NCBI RefSeq assembly: GCF_902859945.1
Contig: NZ_CADIKL010000033.1
Location: forward strand, 29,657 to 93,656
Direction of reading: 5' to 3'
DNA: 64,000 bases
Source: Paraburkholderia caffeinitolerans
Lineage (GTDB): Bacteria; Pseudomonadota; Gammaproteobacteria; Burkholderiales; Burkholderiaceae
Part shown: piece by piece, positions 1-8,660 of the stretch
How the letters are laid out: every line of letters begins with the position of its first letter
Position numbering within the stretch: the first letter of the stretch is position 1
Made by a program: the position numbers and the translations under genes
The notes under the pieces: generated by a model
The model's input: only the letters and a program-made list of their open reading frames with translations
Told to the model about the DNA's origin: nothing
Databases searched by the model: none

Positions 1-221
1 GGGCTGGCTTCCTCGATGGCGGCCACGGGTGCGGGCGTGGGCGTGGCGACCGGCGCGGAGGCCGGAGCGGGTGCGGGCGCAGGCGCAGGCGTGGATACCA
101 GCGTCTCGCCTTCGCGCAGGCGGCGCACGCCGGCGGCCAGTTCGGCATTGCCGAGAATGGCGAAGAACGATCCGAAGGCAAGCGAGAGCCTGCCCGCGAA
201 GGAAATCTTGGTTTCGGTCAT
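1..221 (-). CDS. DUF2760-like protein, 3' part cut by window edge
   Basis: The N-terminal 73 residues are visible, beginning MTETKISFAGRLSLAFGSFF and followed by a LRxGE segment and then an Ala/Pro-rich low-complexity stretch (residues 40-65). This arrangement resembles the N-terminus of DUF2760 proteins of Burkholderiales, recognised from memory and not by a search. A GGAG ribosome-binding site lies about 7 bases before the ATG. The C-terminal domain lies outside the window. The function of the family is unknown to me. Confidence 0.6.
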   Translation of the reverse strand, partial: MTETKISFAGRLSLAFGSFFAILGNAELAAGVRRLREGETLVSTPAPAPAPAPASAPVATPTPAPVAAIEEAS

Positions 222-1077
222 TAAAACAGCTCCAGTGGGCTCGCGCGCTTGGGGCGAGCGGTCCGGCCAGCCTCGCGTCGAGACGCTTACGGTACGTCAC
301 GGGGACGTCCAGTGTGTGACGGCGGTGAGCACGTTCGAGCCCCTCGCGTGTGGCAGCCGGCAGGAAAAACATGAGCCCGGCACGGGCTCAATACCCGTAT
401 TTTGCCTTATCGCGGGCGAGAGGACCGGGAATCAATCGCGCGGGGGAGTGGCCGTGGTGAGGGCCAGCTTCGTGTCGCGCTTGTTGTTCAGGTAACTCGA
501 TACGCGCCGCCGTCTCGCTTGAACGCGTCATGCGTGATTTTCAGTTGATTAATGTCCTGGATAGCGATTTGTGCTGAAGTGCGCTGAATATGCGAGAGGC
601 ATATTAAATCGATAGTAATGTTGATTGCTAACAAAATTAATGGCGCGCACTTGAAATTTTAAATACTAATCACGGTGATTAATCAAGATTGCAATTCATG
701 CAGGTGCGCTGAAGTATGCGGCGGAAGGTCGCGCTATTTCTAATTTAATTGGAAGTAATCTTGGCTCGTCGGAAGGAAAGGAAATTTCCATTCATTCGTC
801 GCGTGACTGGAAACGTAATTCGAGAAAATCTGGATAAATAAGATCGATTTTTGTCGGCGGATTATGGATTTTTCTGATGATTTGGAAGGGTGAAATTGGA
901 TAATTTCTTGAATTTAATGGGTGATATTTCAGAGGAGAGGGCTCACGAATGAAGCGTTGGATACACGCCGGAGATGCGTGCGGGAAATCGCCGTGCATAA
1001 CCAACCAATCTTGTCACTCCCGGCATTGAATCGATATAGGGCTGGCAGTGGACTGGAACAGAAGAGGGGAGTAAGAA
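222..1077. other. AT-rich intergenic region upstream of the polyketide cluster
   Basis: No convincing gene is seen in about 850 bases. The first third is GC-rich and contains a hairpin at 372-390. From about 530 to 1020 the DNA is strikingly AT-rich with long A/T runs, unlike most of the window. It probably holds the promoter of the downstream operon and marks the edge of an acquired block. I could not pick a sigma-70 promoter with confidence. Confidence 0.6.
365..390 (-). terminator. Possible rho-independent terminator (minus strand)
   Basis: A perfect 8-bp stem (TGAGCCCG / CGGGCTCA, 3-nt loop) lies at 372-390. Read on the minus strand it is followed by TGTTTTT. It would stop transcripts running leftward towards the gene starting at 221, or act as a leader attenuator. 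Confidence 0.45.
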
Positions 1078-1548
1078 ATGAAACGTAGTTTGCACGCGAT
1101 GGCCGGGCTGATAGCGATCGCCATGATCGTCCTGTTTATCGTCGCGACGCTCTATTCAGAGTTTTCGGGTAATCGTGACCTCATATTTGTCGTCAAACGC
1201 GGCATTGCCTTCCCCGGAATCGAAATTCTCGTCTGTGTGATGGTACTCGCGGGCGGAAGCGGTCGGAGTCTGGCGAAAAGCAGGTCCGTGGCGCTCGCTG
1301 CAAAGAAAGCGAGGCGCATGCGATTCGTCGCTCTTAATGGCATCGCGATCCTGATCCCTTGCGCGATATTGCTGGCGTATTGGGCCACGTACGGCATCTT
1401 GACGGCTCGCTTTTATGTCGTTCAGTCGATCGAGATACTCGCGGGGCTCACGAACCTGACGATGCTGGTTCTGAATATGAGGGACGGCCTGTTGCTCAAG
1501 CGGACTCGAACCGGGAAAGCGACAGCAGGGACACGACGAGAGACATGA
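1078..1548 (+). CDS. Small integral membrane protein, function unknown
   Basis: This is a 156-residue protein with about four hydrophobic segments (roughly residues 7-27, 43-60, 83-103 and 112-131) and a basic, polar C-terminus. A strong GAGGGGAG ribosome-binding site precedes the ATG. I do not recognise the family. It is the first gene after the AT-rich gap and lies 56 bases before the aromatase/cyclase, so it probably belongs to the polyketide operon. A role in export, anchoring or self-protection is possible but not shown. Confidence 0.7.
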   Translation: MKRSLHAMAGLIAIAMIVLFIVATLYSEFSGNRDLIFVVKRGIAFPGIEILVCVMVLAGGSGRSLAKSRSVALAAKKARRMRFVALNGIAILIPCAILLAYWATYGILTARFYVVQSIEILAGLTNLTMLVLNMRDGLLLKRTRTGKATAGTRRET

Positions 1549-1604
1549 CGACTGCCGCCGGGGACGATATTGAGAGAAAACTTTGAATACCGATTGGGAA
1601 TGAG

Positions 1605-2531
1605 ATGAAGACAGATCATTTTATCGATGTGGACGCTTCGGCAGAGGCAGCGTTCCGCGTATGCGTCGAAGTCGAGCGCTGGCCGGAAATATTTCCTCCT
1701 TGCATCGACGCGGTTGTGCTCGAGGAAACGATGCGCAGCCAGCGAGTGCGCCTTACGGCACGGGCAAACGACCGGATCTTTACCTGGGAATCGGTGAGAA
1801 GCATCGACCGGGCCAATTGTCGTGTCACGTTTTCCCAGGTCAGGCCGGCGCCGCTCGTCAAATCGATGCAGGGCGTGTGGGAGTTCACGCCGAAGGGGGC
1901 GAATGGCTGCCGGATCACCTTGAGCCATGAATTCGAATTGCATGATGACGTGAGCGGCCGCGTAGAAGGTGTTGCAACGTCGGCCGATGCAGAGCGTTTC
2001 ATGCGCAGCACGCTTCATGCGAATAGCACACGAGAGCTCGAGGCCATCGTGACGTGGTTGCGCAGGCAGGCGTGGCGTCACGAGTTCAGTGAATCGGTTG
2101 TCATGAATGCCTCGTCTCGTGCGATCTACGATCTATTGCGGGATGCGGAGAACTGGCCGTCGCTGTTGCCTCATTGTCTTGCTGTCGACATGCGCTACGA
2201 GGACCCGTGGAACCAGGAGTTCACGATGACTGTAAAGGTGGACGGCAACGTGGAGGAGATCCGGAGCATCCGAAGGTTGTTCGGGGACTCGATCGAATAC
2301 TTCCAGCCCGAGCCGCCGCCCGCCTTGACGGAGCATCAGGGCCACTGGCGATTACGCGACACGGGGGCGGGCATCGAAGTCACGTCATCGCATGCCGTCG
2401 TGCTCAATCCATCATTCTTTTCAGCGCATTGCGCGACAGAGGCGAAGCAAATCGTGGAGCGAGCCATCAACCGCAACAGTCTGGGAACCATGCAGGCCAT
2501 TCTGAACAAATTGGGAGCGCATCGTGAATGA
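1605..2531 (+). CDS. Two-domain aromatase/cyclase (SRPBCC fold)
   Basis: The 308-residue protein has two START/SRPBCC polyketide cyclase domains, about residues 1-150 and 160-300. Each has the typical start (FIDVDASAEAAFRVCVEVERW and FSESVVMNASSRAIYDLLRD) and a repeated pattern of a WPxxLPxC-like turn and a late Trp in a polar strand. Didomain ARO/CYC proteins of this size (ActVII, DpsE-type) act after C-9 reduction in type II polyketide synthesis. They close and aromatise the first ring of the ACP-bound poly-beta-ketone. It overlaps the following ketoreductase by 8 bases, which supports co-translation. The exact regiochemistry cannot be read from sequence alone. Confidence 0.88.
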   Translation: MKTDHFIDVDASAEAAFRVCVEVERWPEIFPPCIDAVVLEETMRSQRVRLTARANDRIFTWESVRSIDRANCRVTFSQVRPAPLVKSMQGVWEFTPKGANGCRITLSHEFELHDDVSGRVEGVATSADAERFMRSTLHANSTRELEAIVTWLRRQAWRHEFSESVVMNASSRAIYDLLRDAENWPSLLPHCLAVDMRYEDPWNQEFTMTVKVDGNVEEIRSIRRLFGDSIEYFQPEPPPALTEHQGHWRLRDTGAGIEVTSSHAVVLNPSFFSAHCATEAKQIVERAINRNSLGTMQAILNKLGAHRE

Positions 2532-3300
2532 CAAGAAGGCGATTATCACGGGAGGCAGTGGCGGCATCGGCTTGGCAATCGCTGAGCGGTTGCTGCAGGA
2601 CGGATTCGACTGTGCATTGATTGGCCGGGATGCCGGCAAGTTGCGCCGTGCCGCCGAATTGCTTGGAAGCGATCGCGGCAAGGTCGTGTGTGTTCCCTGT
2701 GACATCACGAAGCCGGCTCAGGTCAAGGACTTGGTTTCCACGGTCGCGCAGGCATTCGGATGCGTCGATGTTCTCGTGAACTGCGCAGGACGCAGTGGAG
2801 GCGGCGTAACGAGCACTATTACCGACGAACTGTGGCTCGACGTGATCAATACCAATCTCAACGCGACGTTCTTCGTGACGCGGGAGGTGCTGGCGTCGGG
2901 GAGCATGAAGAAAGGCGGCAGCATCGTCAACATCGCGAGCACTGGGGGCAAGCAGGGCGTGATCCACGGTGCCCCTTACTGTGCTTCCAAGCACGCAATG
3001 ATCGGATTGACCAAGGCACTCGGACTGGAGCTTGCGCGCGACGGCTCCGACATTACGGTCAATGCTGTGTGCCCCGGCTTCGTGGAAACGGAAATGGCCG
3101 AACAGGTGCGTACCAATTATGCGCGTATCTGGAATGTCTCCACTGATGAAGCGAAGCGCCGGATCGAGCAACGCGTGCCAATCGGACGCTATATCGAGCC
3201 GGCCGAAGTCGCCGGACTTGTTTCGTATCTGGTATCGGACCTTGCGCGCGGAATCACGGCACAGGCTATGAACGTCTGTGGTGGTTTGGGCAATTACTGA
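2524..3300 (+). CDS. ActIII-type polyketide C-9 ketoreductase (SDR)
   Basis: This is a 258-residue short-chain dehydrogenase starting at a GTG. It has the NADPH motif TGGSGGIG (residues 9-16), an NCAG motif, Ser139 in an IASTGGKQG segment, and the YCASK active site (Tyr152, Lys156). The IASTGGKQG...APYCASKHA block and the C-terminus NVCGGLGNY match the actinorhodin ketoreductase ActIII very closely as I remember it. That family reduces the C-9 carbonyl of the nascent octaketide. It separates this protein from ordinary FabG and predicts a reduced-type aromatic product. The gene overlaps the upstream aromatase/cyclase and is followed 12 bases later by KS-alpha. Confidence 0.93.
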   Translation: MNDKKAIITGGSGGIGLAIAERLLQDGFDCALIGRDAGKLRRAAELLGSDRGKVVCVPCDITKPAQVKDLVSTVAQAFGCVDVLVNCAGRSGGGVTSTITDELWLDVINTNLNATFFVTREVLASGSMKKGGSIVNIASTGGKQGVIHGAPYCASKHAMIGLTKALGLELARDGSDITVNAVCPGFVETEMAEQVRTNYARIWNVSTDEAKRRIEQRVPIGRYIEPAEVAGLVSYLVSDLARGITAQAMNVCGGLGNY

Positions 3301-3312
3301 ATTTACATACTC

Positions 3313-4620
3313 ATGACCTGGAGTCCGGAATTGACAAAGCGAAGAGTGGTAATTACGGGACTTGGTGTCGTTGCACCGAATGGAATCGGCATCGACGCTT
3401 TTTGGCGAAATTGTCTCGCTGGAAAAAGCGGCGTCACGCGGATCACTGAGTTCGACGTGAATGGCTTCGATGCCCAGATCGCGGGCGTTGTCGAAAATTT
3501 CGATCCGATGCGCGCAGGCATTGCGTCGGCCCAAAGCGAGCGGCTCGACCGCTACGCGCTTTTCGCGCTGGCGGCTGCGCAGGAAGCCGTATCTCGCGCG
3601 GATCTCAACGTCGATCCGTCCAATTCGGAGCGTGTCGGGGTATGTATTGCGACTGCTATCGCGGGGACGAAGTTCATGGAAGAGGAGTTTCTGCGCCTGA
3701 CACACGGCGGCGCCGAACCTATTGATCCGGCTGCTGCGTCCGATTGGCTGTTTTACGGCGCGAGCTTTCACATGGCGGCGAGCGAGGTGGCGCGCGCCCT
3801 GGATGTACACGGTCCGGTTCAAACGCTCGCGACGGGTTGCACAGCGGGGCTCGATGCGCTTGGCCAGGCGTTCGATCTGATCCGAAGCGGCGAGGCGGAT
3901 GTGATGATCGCCGGTGCGACGGAAGCGCCGCTCACGCCCATTGCAATGGCTGCATTCGACATTATCGGTGCGCTCGCCAGCGATCGCAACGATCGGCCCA
4001 CCGAGGCTTCGAGGCCATATGACGCCTCGCGCGCGGGATTCGTGCTTGGCGAAGGCTGCGGAATGTTCGTGCTCGAATCGCTCGATCACGCTATTGCGCG
4101 TGGTGCGACGGTTCTTGCCGAAGTGAAGGGATTTGGTTCTACCTGCAACGCATTTCATATGACAGACCTTGCGCCCGATGGCATCGACCTGCATCGCGCG
4201 ATGGTGCTGGCCCTGGCGGATGCTCGGCTCGACGCCGTCGACGTGGGGCACGTGAACGCTCACGGAAGCTCCACGCAACAGAACGATATCAATGAGACGA
4301 ATGCCGTCAAACGCACGCTCGGCAATCACGCATACGGCATCCCAATATGTTCCCTGAAATCGATCATCGGTCACGCGCTCGCGGCCGCGAACGCAATCGA
4401 GGCTGTCGCAGCTACCTTGACGCTCGTTCATCGGCGGGTGCCGCCAACGATCAACTATGAGAATCGCGATCCGGCGTGCGATCTCGATTATGTCGTCGAA
4501 GGCGAGCGGGAAGTCGAGATCGACTGTCTATTGAAAGATGCAAGCGGATTTTCAGGTATTCATAGCGCGCTGGTGCTTGGACGCGTAAACGGCAACGAAC
4601 CGAGGAGCATGCAGCGATGA
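3313..4620 (+). CDS. Type II PKS ketosynthase alpha subunit
   Basis: The 435-residue ketosynthase has the full catalytic triad: Cys176 in LATGCTAGLDALG, His317 in VNAHGSSTQQND and His354 in SIIGHALAAANAIEA. The AHGSSTQQND and NAFHMTDLAPDG blocks are characteristic of actinomycete KS-alpha proteins rather than FabF. It performs decarboxylative condensation of malonyl-ACP as a heterodimer with the KS-beta encoded immediately downstream. The stop codon overlaps the KS-beta start (ATGA at 4617-4620), the classical translational coupling of these pairs. Confidence 0.95.
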   Translation: MTWSPELTKRRVVITGLGVVAPNGIGIDAFWRNCLAGKSGVTRITEFDVNGFDAQIAGVVENFDPMRAGIASAQSERLDRYALFALAAAQEAVSRADLNVDPSNSERVGVCIATAIAGTKFMEEEFLRLTHGGAEPIDPAAASDWLFYGASFHMAASEVARALDVHGPVQTLATGCTAGLDALGQAFDLIRSGEADVMIAGATEAPLTPIAMAAFDIIGALASDRNDRPTEASRPYDASRAGFVLGEGCGMFVLESLDHAIARGATVLAEVKGFGSTCNAFHMTDLAPDGIDLHRAMVLALADARLDAVDVGHVNAHGSSTQQNDINETNAVKRTLGNHAYGIPICSLKSIIGHALAAANAIEAVAATLTLVHRRVPPTINYENRDPACDLDYVVEGEREVEIDCLLKDASGFSGIHSALVLGRVNGNEPRSMQR

Positions 4621-5762
4621 AGAACGCCGTGGTTACTGGCATTGGTGTGCTCCTTCCGGCCATCGACAGCCTCGAAGCACTCTGGAATTCGCAACTTACG
4701 GACTGTGCGCAACCAAGGCGCCTGGCCAATGGCCTCTACGGATCCGAGATCGTTCCCTCGGCAATCAACGGGCGTCTTTCGCCAAGGTTGTCCAACAAAC
4801 TCGATGCTTTTACGCGCTATGCGCTCGTTGCCACAGAGTCTGCGTTGGGAGACGCAGGTCTCGTCCTCGACGAAATCGACCGGACCCGTTGCGGGGTCTT
4901 CGTCGGCAACAGCTTTGGCGGATGGCAGTTCACCGAGACTCAATTGCGCAATCTGCACTGCGAAGGACCGCGAGCCGTGAGTCCGTTCCAGGCGACGAGC
5001 TGGTTTCCGGCCGCGCCCCAAGGGCAGATCACGATCCTCCATGGGATCAAGGGGCATAGCAAGACCTATATGGCCGATCGAGCCAGCAGCTTGCTGAGCG
5101 TGGCCGCGGGCGCAAGACAGATTCAGCTCGGTCAGCTCGACGTGGCCATTGCGGGCGGGACGGAAAGCACGAACACTCAATTCGTGCGTCTTGCGCTCGC
5201 GAGCCTCGCGGCACGTGACGGAGACCGCGGCCCGGAAGCATTCCGGATTGCCGAGGGGGCCGTATTTCTCGTGCTCGAAGAACAGGGTCGCGCACTATCG
5301 AGGGGGGCACGAATCTACGCCAAGATTGGCAGATCGGCGATGTTCAACGCACCTTGTGACGGTGACCGATACAGCGATGATCCAGAACTCATGAAGTCCG
5401 TCATGCGCAAGGCATGCGCGGAGGATATTCCTGACGTGATCATGCCGGATGCCTGTGGCCTGATCGATCCGGATAGAGCCGAGAGGCAGGCGTTGCACGA
5501 TACATTCAAGCGGGTTCCGACCGTTGTGCCGAAGGCGCGCACGGGGCACACATTCGGTGCGGAAGGTGCGCTTGATATTGCCTTCGCCTGCCTGATGCTC
5601 GATCGCGGGCGGACATTGCCGCGCTGTCCCGTTGCGACGTCATTCGATGCTTGTCCTGGAACTGATCTTCCCGGTCAGGGCGTTGTACCGAAACGAATCC
5701 TGGTCAATGCCCGCGCGACGGGTGGGGCCGCCTGCAGTTTGATGCTTCACGGAGCTGAATGA
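4617..5762 (+). CDS. Type II PKS chain length factor (KS-beta)
   Basis: This is a 381-residue ketosynthase homologue without the catalytic cysteine. Counting back from the shared AGxTE motif, the Cys position of KS-alpha falls on Arg155 in MADRASSLLS (Ala156 is next), not on the Gln usual in actinomycete chain length factors. The first catalytic His region is also replaced (DACGLIDPD), while a GHTFGAEGALD segment remains. It is shorter than usual (family about 400-420). It should pair with KS-alpha and set chain length. Whether Arg/Ala supports malonyl decarboxylation for priming is unclear. The ACP starts 3 bases after its stop. Confidence 0.9.
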   Translation: MKNAVVTGIGVLLPAIDSLEALWNSQLTDCAQPRRLANGLYGSEIVPSAINGRLSPRLSNKLDAFTRYALVATESALGDAGLVLDEIDRTRCGVFVGNSFGGWQFTETQLRNLHCEGPRAVSPFQATSWFPAAPQGQITILHGIKGHSKTYMADRASSLLSVAAGARQIQLGQLDVAIAGGTESTNTQFVRLALASLAARDGDRGPEAFRIAEGAVFLVLEEQGRALSRGARIYAKIGRSAMFNAPCDGDRYSDDPELMKSVMRKACAEDIPDVIMPDACGLIDPDRAERQALHDTFKRVPTVVPKARTGHTFGAEGALDIAFACLMLDRGRTLPRCPVATSFDACPGTDLPGQGVVPKRILVNARATGGAACSLMLHGAE

Positions 5763-5765
5763 ACC

Positions 5766-6026
5766 ATGATTGATAGACAACAAGTTCTGGTGGCCGTAAT
5801 GGCGACTATTGCTGAATATCTCGGCGAACAAGGAGAGGGCCGTCTCGCACACGACTCATTGCTCGAACAAGACTTCGGGCTCGATTCGACCGAGATGGTT
5901 TGTCTCGCGGTAGATCTGGAAAAGAAATTCAATATTGATCTTAAGGGCGTGAAATTCAGCAATCTTGAGACGCCAGATGATGTTGCAAGGGAAGTTATCG
6001 AAGTAATCTCTTCTTCTGCAAAATAA
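5766..6026 (+). CDS. Polyketide acyl carrier protein
   Basis: This 86-residue carrier protein carries the phosphopantetheine attachment site in DFGLDSTEMV (Ser41). The helix that follows, LAVDLEKKFNI, is typical of type II PKS ACPs. It is the third member of the minimal PKS (KS-alpha, KS-beta, ACP) in the standard order. No malonyl-CoA:ACP transacylase gene is present, as is usual for type II clusters, which borrow FabD from fatty acid synthesis. A matching phosphopantetheinyl transferase lies at 9366-10055. Confidence 0.95.
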   Translation: MIDRQQVLVAVMATIAEYLGEQGEGRLAHDSLLEQDFGLDSTEMVCLAVDLEKKFNIDLKGVKFSNLETPDDVAREVIEVISSSAK

Positions 6027-6090
6027 GCTGAAGGCAACATATGTCGTGAAGATTGGCGATATTTAATTTGCAGTGCGAATCTAATTTACC

Positions 6091-6693
6091 ATGCTAGCAT
6101 CGATTCGGTTCATCTCTCAGTGTGGGTTCGGGCTGGCCACGGACGCACGAGTGTCACATCGTTCCGCGCGGAGTCGATCCGGTCATCGAAACATGATTCT
6201 GACTTGCCGGAGCACCGTGGATTTCGACTCGGGCAACTACGGCCGGGGCCGCTACCGGGGGCTCGAGATTGCGTTGTCGACCGGCACGTCAGGACGGTAC
6301 GAGGCGGAGGATATGGCGGCAGCCGGGGATCCGGGAGATATCCTCGTTCACGCGCACCTCATCTGCAAGTTGCGCGGTGGCATGTCGCCTGGCGTCGATG
6401 ATTGCTTCCTCGTTACAGCCTGCCGTGTCGCGTCCAGAGATGCGGATCGATTTATGGAACAGTTCGGTCGCGCGGCTGCTTACATGCGGAATCAAGCGGG
6501 GTTCGTCCGGGCAAGATTATTTGAGAACGTGGACGACGAAGCGGATCTCCGATTCGTCAACGTGGCGCAATGGCGTTGCACGGACGATTTCGTTGCGGCA
6601 TTCAATGCTCCAGAATTCAAGTCGATAGTGGCTGGAGGTTTTGAATACTCGAGTGAAATTCTAGTGGCACATCGCATCATGATCGGTAATTAG
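6091..6693 (+). CDS. ABM-fold monooxygenase-like protein 1
   Basis: The 200-residue frame ends in a clear dimeric alpha/beta-barrel (ABM) domain, about residues 110-195, with the pattern FMEQFGRAAAYMRNQAGFVR, RFVNVAQW and FNAPEFKSI. This pattern recurs in the next three proteins. The N-terminal half does not look like a second ABM domain and is rich in Arg/Ser. The true start is therefore uncertain: ATG 6091 has no good ribosome-binding site, and ATG 6193 or 6313 are alternatives. ABM proteins of aromatic polyketide clusters (ActVA-Orf6, TcmH, ElmH) oxidise anthrone/phenol rings to quinones without cofactor. Confidence 0.75.
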   Translation: MLASIRFISQCGFGLATDARVSHRSARSRSGHRNMILTCRSTVDFDSGNYGRGRYRGLEIALSTGTSGRYEAEDMAAAGDPGDILVHAHLICKLRGGMSPGVDDCFLVTACRVASRDADRFMEQFGRAAAYMRNQAGFVRARLFENVDDEADLRFVNVAQWRCTDDFVAAFNAPEFKSIVAGGFEYSSEILVAHRIMIGN

Positions 6694-6702
6694 GGAAAAC
6701 AA

Positions 6703-7353
6703 ATGTTCTTTCATATCGATTTCATCAAGACCGAAGAGCCGGAAGTTCTGACGAGCCAATGGCGGACTTTCGCGCAAACGTTGGACAAGGCGCCATTTTT
6801 TTCAGGAGCCTGGCTCCACAGCACCTACCGATGCCTGAACCAGGATGAGTATCAGCTGGTTGGCATTACGGAATGGGAGGGGGATGGAGCGCATGCCGAT
6901 CCGCGCGCCGCGAGACCATGCCCGCTTTGTTCTGCTCGAGGCGATGCTCGGGGAGAGCGGAACCTTTATACGGTGTTGAACCAGGGCGGCGACGTGCGCA
7001 AGATGTCCTTTACGGGAAACGTCGTGGTGACCAACCCGTATCGAATAGAGCGTGGTGAAGCAGCGAAGTATGCGCAAATGTGGGATGAATCAAAGCGTCA
7101 CATGGAAATGCAGCCGGGGTTCGTGAATGCCTTTCTTTTTCAGTGCGTTAATCCAGAGAGTGACTATTTCCTTATCAGCCGGGCGGAATGGAAAAGCGAG
7201 GAAATGTTTATGAAGCAGTTCGAGGGAAAGGATTTCAGGCGCATCGTCGAACCATTCGAGGGCATATTTTCGATCTGCCTGTCCACCGTTGTGAGCGAAA
7301 TTTCAGGGGAATCGGGTGGCGAGCAAATTCGTGCCGGCAGGAGGGAGCGATAA
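6703..7353 (+). CDS. ABM-fold two-domain monooxygenase-like protein 2
   Basis: This 216-residue protein has two recognisable ABM halves. The first, about residues 1-65, runs FHIDFIKTEEPEVLTSQW to GITEWEG. The second, about 100-195, runs VVVTNPYRIERGEAAKYAQM, PGFVNAFLFQ and ISRAEWKSEE. A Pro/Arg/Cys-rich linker (about 66-90) is atypical and could hide a small local frame disturbance. The second domain shares the YAQMW...MxxxxGFVNA layout with its neighbours, so the four genes are probably tandem duplicates. It abuts the next gene exactly: TAA at 7351-7353, ATG at 7354. Confidence 0.8.
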   Translation: MFFHIDFIKTEEPEVLTSQWRTFAQTLDKAPFFSGAWLHSTYRCLNQDEYQLVGITEWEGDGAHADPRAARPCPLCSARGDARGERNLYTVLNQGGDVRKMSFTGNVVVTNPYRIERGEAAKYAQMWDESKRHMEMQPGFVNAFLFQCVNPESDYFLISRAEWKSEEMFMKQFEGKDFRRIVEPFEGIFSICLSTVVSEISGESGGEQIRAGRRER

Positions 7354-8016
7354 ATGGTTGACGTAATTGATTTTATAGAAACAAGCGACGCGCCGGCCGC
7401 GCGGGCTGTCTGGCTGGCCGTATGCGATTTCCTGTCAATGCAGCCAGGCTATATCGCAGGCGAATTGCTTGAAACCATCCGGAGCGTCCAGCCACGCACA
7501 GACGTCAAATTTACCAGCATCTGTCAGTGGGAAAGCGCCGAAGCGTGGCAGGCGGCGCGTACGCTCGCAAGACAGGATGCGGGATTGTCCCGTATCCGTG
7601 CATCGACGCCTGCGAAATTCACGGCGTTCAATGGCGTTCTGCAGGCAGGGTGCGGCTACGATGTGCAATCAGGCAGTGCCGGAAGCATGGTGCTGGTCGA
7701 TGTCGTTTACATGAACGAGGAACGCATGGAGGGCTATGCGCAGATGTGGGCCAGGGCGAAGGCCTTCATGTGCAAGCAGGATGCCTATCTCGGCGCGAGC
7801 CTCTATCGTACGATCGACTTGTCGAACGATATCAAGTACGTGAACATCGCTCGGTGGGGCACCATGGAGCATTTCTTTAAAGCGCTCGATACACCGGAGT
7901 TTTACGAAATTCTGGGCGACTACGCGCAGGACTTCGCGCTATATCTCAGCAATTCGTCAACTTGCGTGCTGGGCGGAACAAATTTCACGAACCGGCCATC
8001 GGAGATCGCCAAATGA
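7354..8016 (+). CDS. ABM-fold two-domain monooxygenase-like protein 3
   Basis: This is a 220-residue didomain ABM protein. Domain 1 (about 1-80) contains VIDFIETSDAPAARAVW, PGYIAGELLE and SICQWESAEAW. Domain 2 (about 110-205) contains VDVVYMNEERMEGYAQM, KYVNIARW and ALDTPEFYEI. A GGAGGGAG ribosome-binding site lies in the end of the upstream gene. Family knowledge suggests ring hydroxylation or quinone formation on the cyclised polyketide, and the didomain form would mimic the homodimer of single-domain ABM enzymes. Substrate and position of attack cannot be inferred. Confidence 0.82.
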   Translation: MVDVIDFIETSDAPAARAVWLAVCDFLSMQPGYIAGELLETIRSVQPRTDVKFTSICQWESAEAWQAARTLARQDAGLSRIRASTPAKFTAFNGVLQAGCGYDVQSGSAGSMVLVDVVYMNEERMEGYAQMWARAKAFMCKQDAYLGASLYRTIDLSNDIKYVNIARWGTMEHFFKALDTPEFYEILGDYAQDFALYLSNSSTCVLGGTNFTNRPSEIAK

Positions 8017-8660
8017 GCTACGTCGTCGATATTATTTCCCATGTGCGTGATGACGAGTTTGCCAAAAAGTGGGAAGTCAAGGTCCGGCAACTGTGCGGGT
8101 TCACTGGATTTTGCCATGCGGAGTTGTTCGCAAAACGACAGGAAATCGGCGAGGCCGGTTACGACTATCTGGCGGCATATTGCTGGTCCAGCGAGGACTT
8201 CCGGCGGGAAGCGCTCGAGCGGGATTTTCCTGGCCGGGAAATTGGCGGTGCCACTGTGGAGCGCGTGACGTGCGGTCTTGCAGTTGAACTGTCGAAATTC
8301 TCGCCACATGCACATGGTTCGGCATGGCTCGTCAACCCGTTCGAGATATCCGACGAGGAGATAGTCGATGTCCTCGACATGTGGGACAAGGCGAAGGATC
8401 ACATGGTTTCCCGTCCTGGGTTCGTCAATGCGAGGCTGTTGCGCGCCGACGGTGCGATTGAGCGGTACGGGCTCGTGAATCTGGCTCAATGGGAAAGCGC
8501 GGATCAATTCCTGCATGCGCTGAATGATCGCGCCTACGAAAAACACCGTGAACGCTCCAGGCAATACAAGCTACATCCGTCACTGTGCGAGCGCGTTGCG
8601 TGCATCGAGGGTGTCTCGACTAACGCTGCCGAAGTCGCTGTTCGGGAGCGTGCGCAATGA
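8013..8660 (+). CDS. ABM-fold two-domain monooxygenase-like protein 4
   Basis: The 215-residue protein starts at the ATG that overlaps the previous stop (ATGA, 8013-8016). This is preferable to an in-frame start 17 codons upstream inside the previous gene. Domain 1 (about 1-90) has VDIISHVRDDEFAKKWEVKV and AAYCWSSEDF. Domain 2 (about 110-200) has VLDMWDKAKDHMVSRPGFVN, YGLVNLAQWESAD and ALNDRAYEKH. It is the last of the four consecutive ABM genes and overlaps the next reductase gene (ATGA, 8657-8660). Confidence 0.82.
   Translation: MSYVVDIISHVRDDEFAKKWEVKVRQLCGFTGFCHAELFAKRQEIGEAGYDYLAAYCWSSEDFRREALERDFPGREIGGATVERVTCGLAVELSKFSPHAHGSAWLVNPFEISDEEIVDVLDMWDKAKDHMVSRPGFVNARLLRADGAIERYGLVNLAQWESADQFLHALNDRAYEKHRERSRQYKLHPSLCERVACIEGVSTNAAEVAVRERAQ

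Noticed and set aside
30..105. Short GC-rich tandem pattern (GCGGGTGCGGGCGCAGGC-like), possible repeat array or CRISPR
   Set aside because: It encodes the Ala/Pro linker of the DUF2760-like protein. There is no repeat-spacer structure.
2467..4431. 654-codon minus-strand frame opposite the ketoreductase and KS-alpha genes
   Set aside because: The plus-strand proteins have complete catalytic motifs, and the antisense frame shows none.
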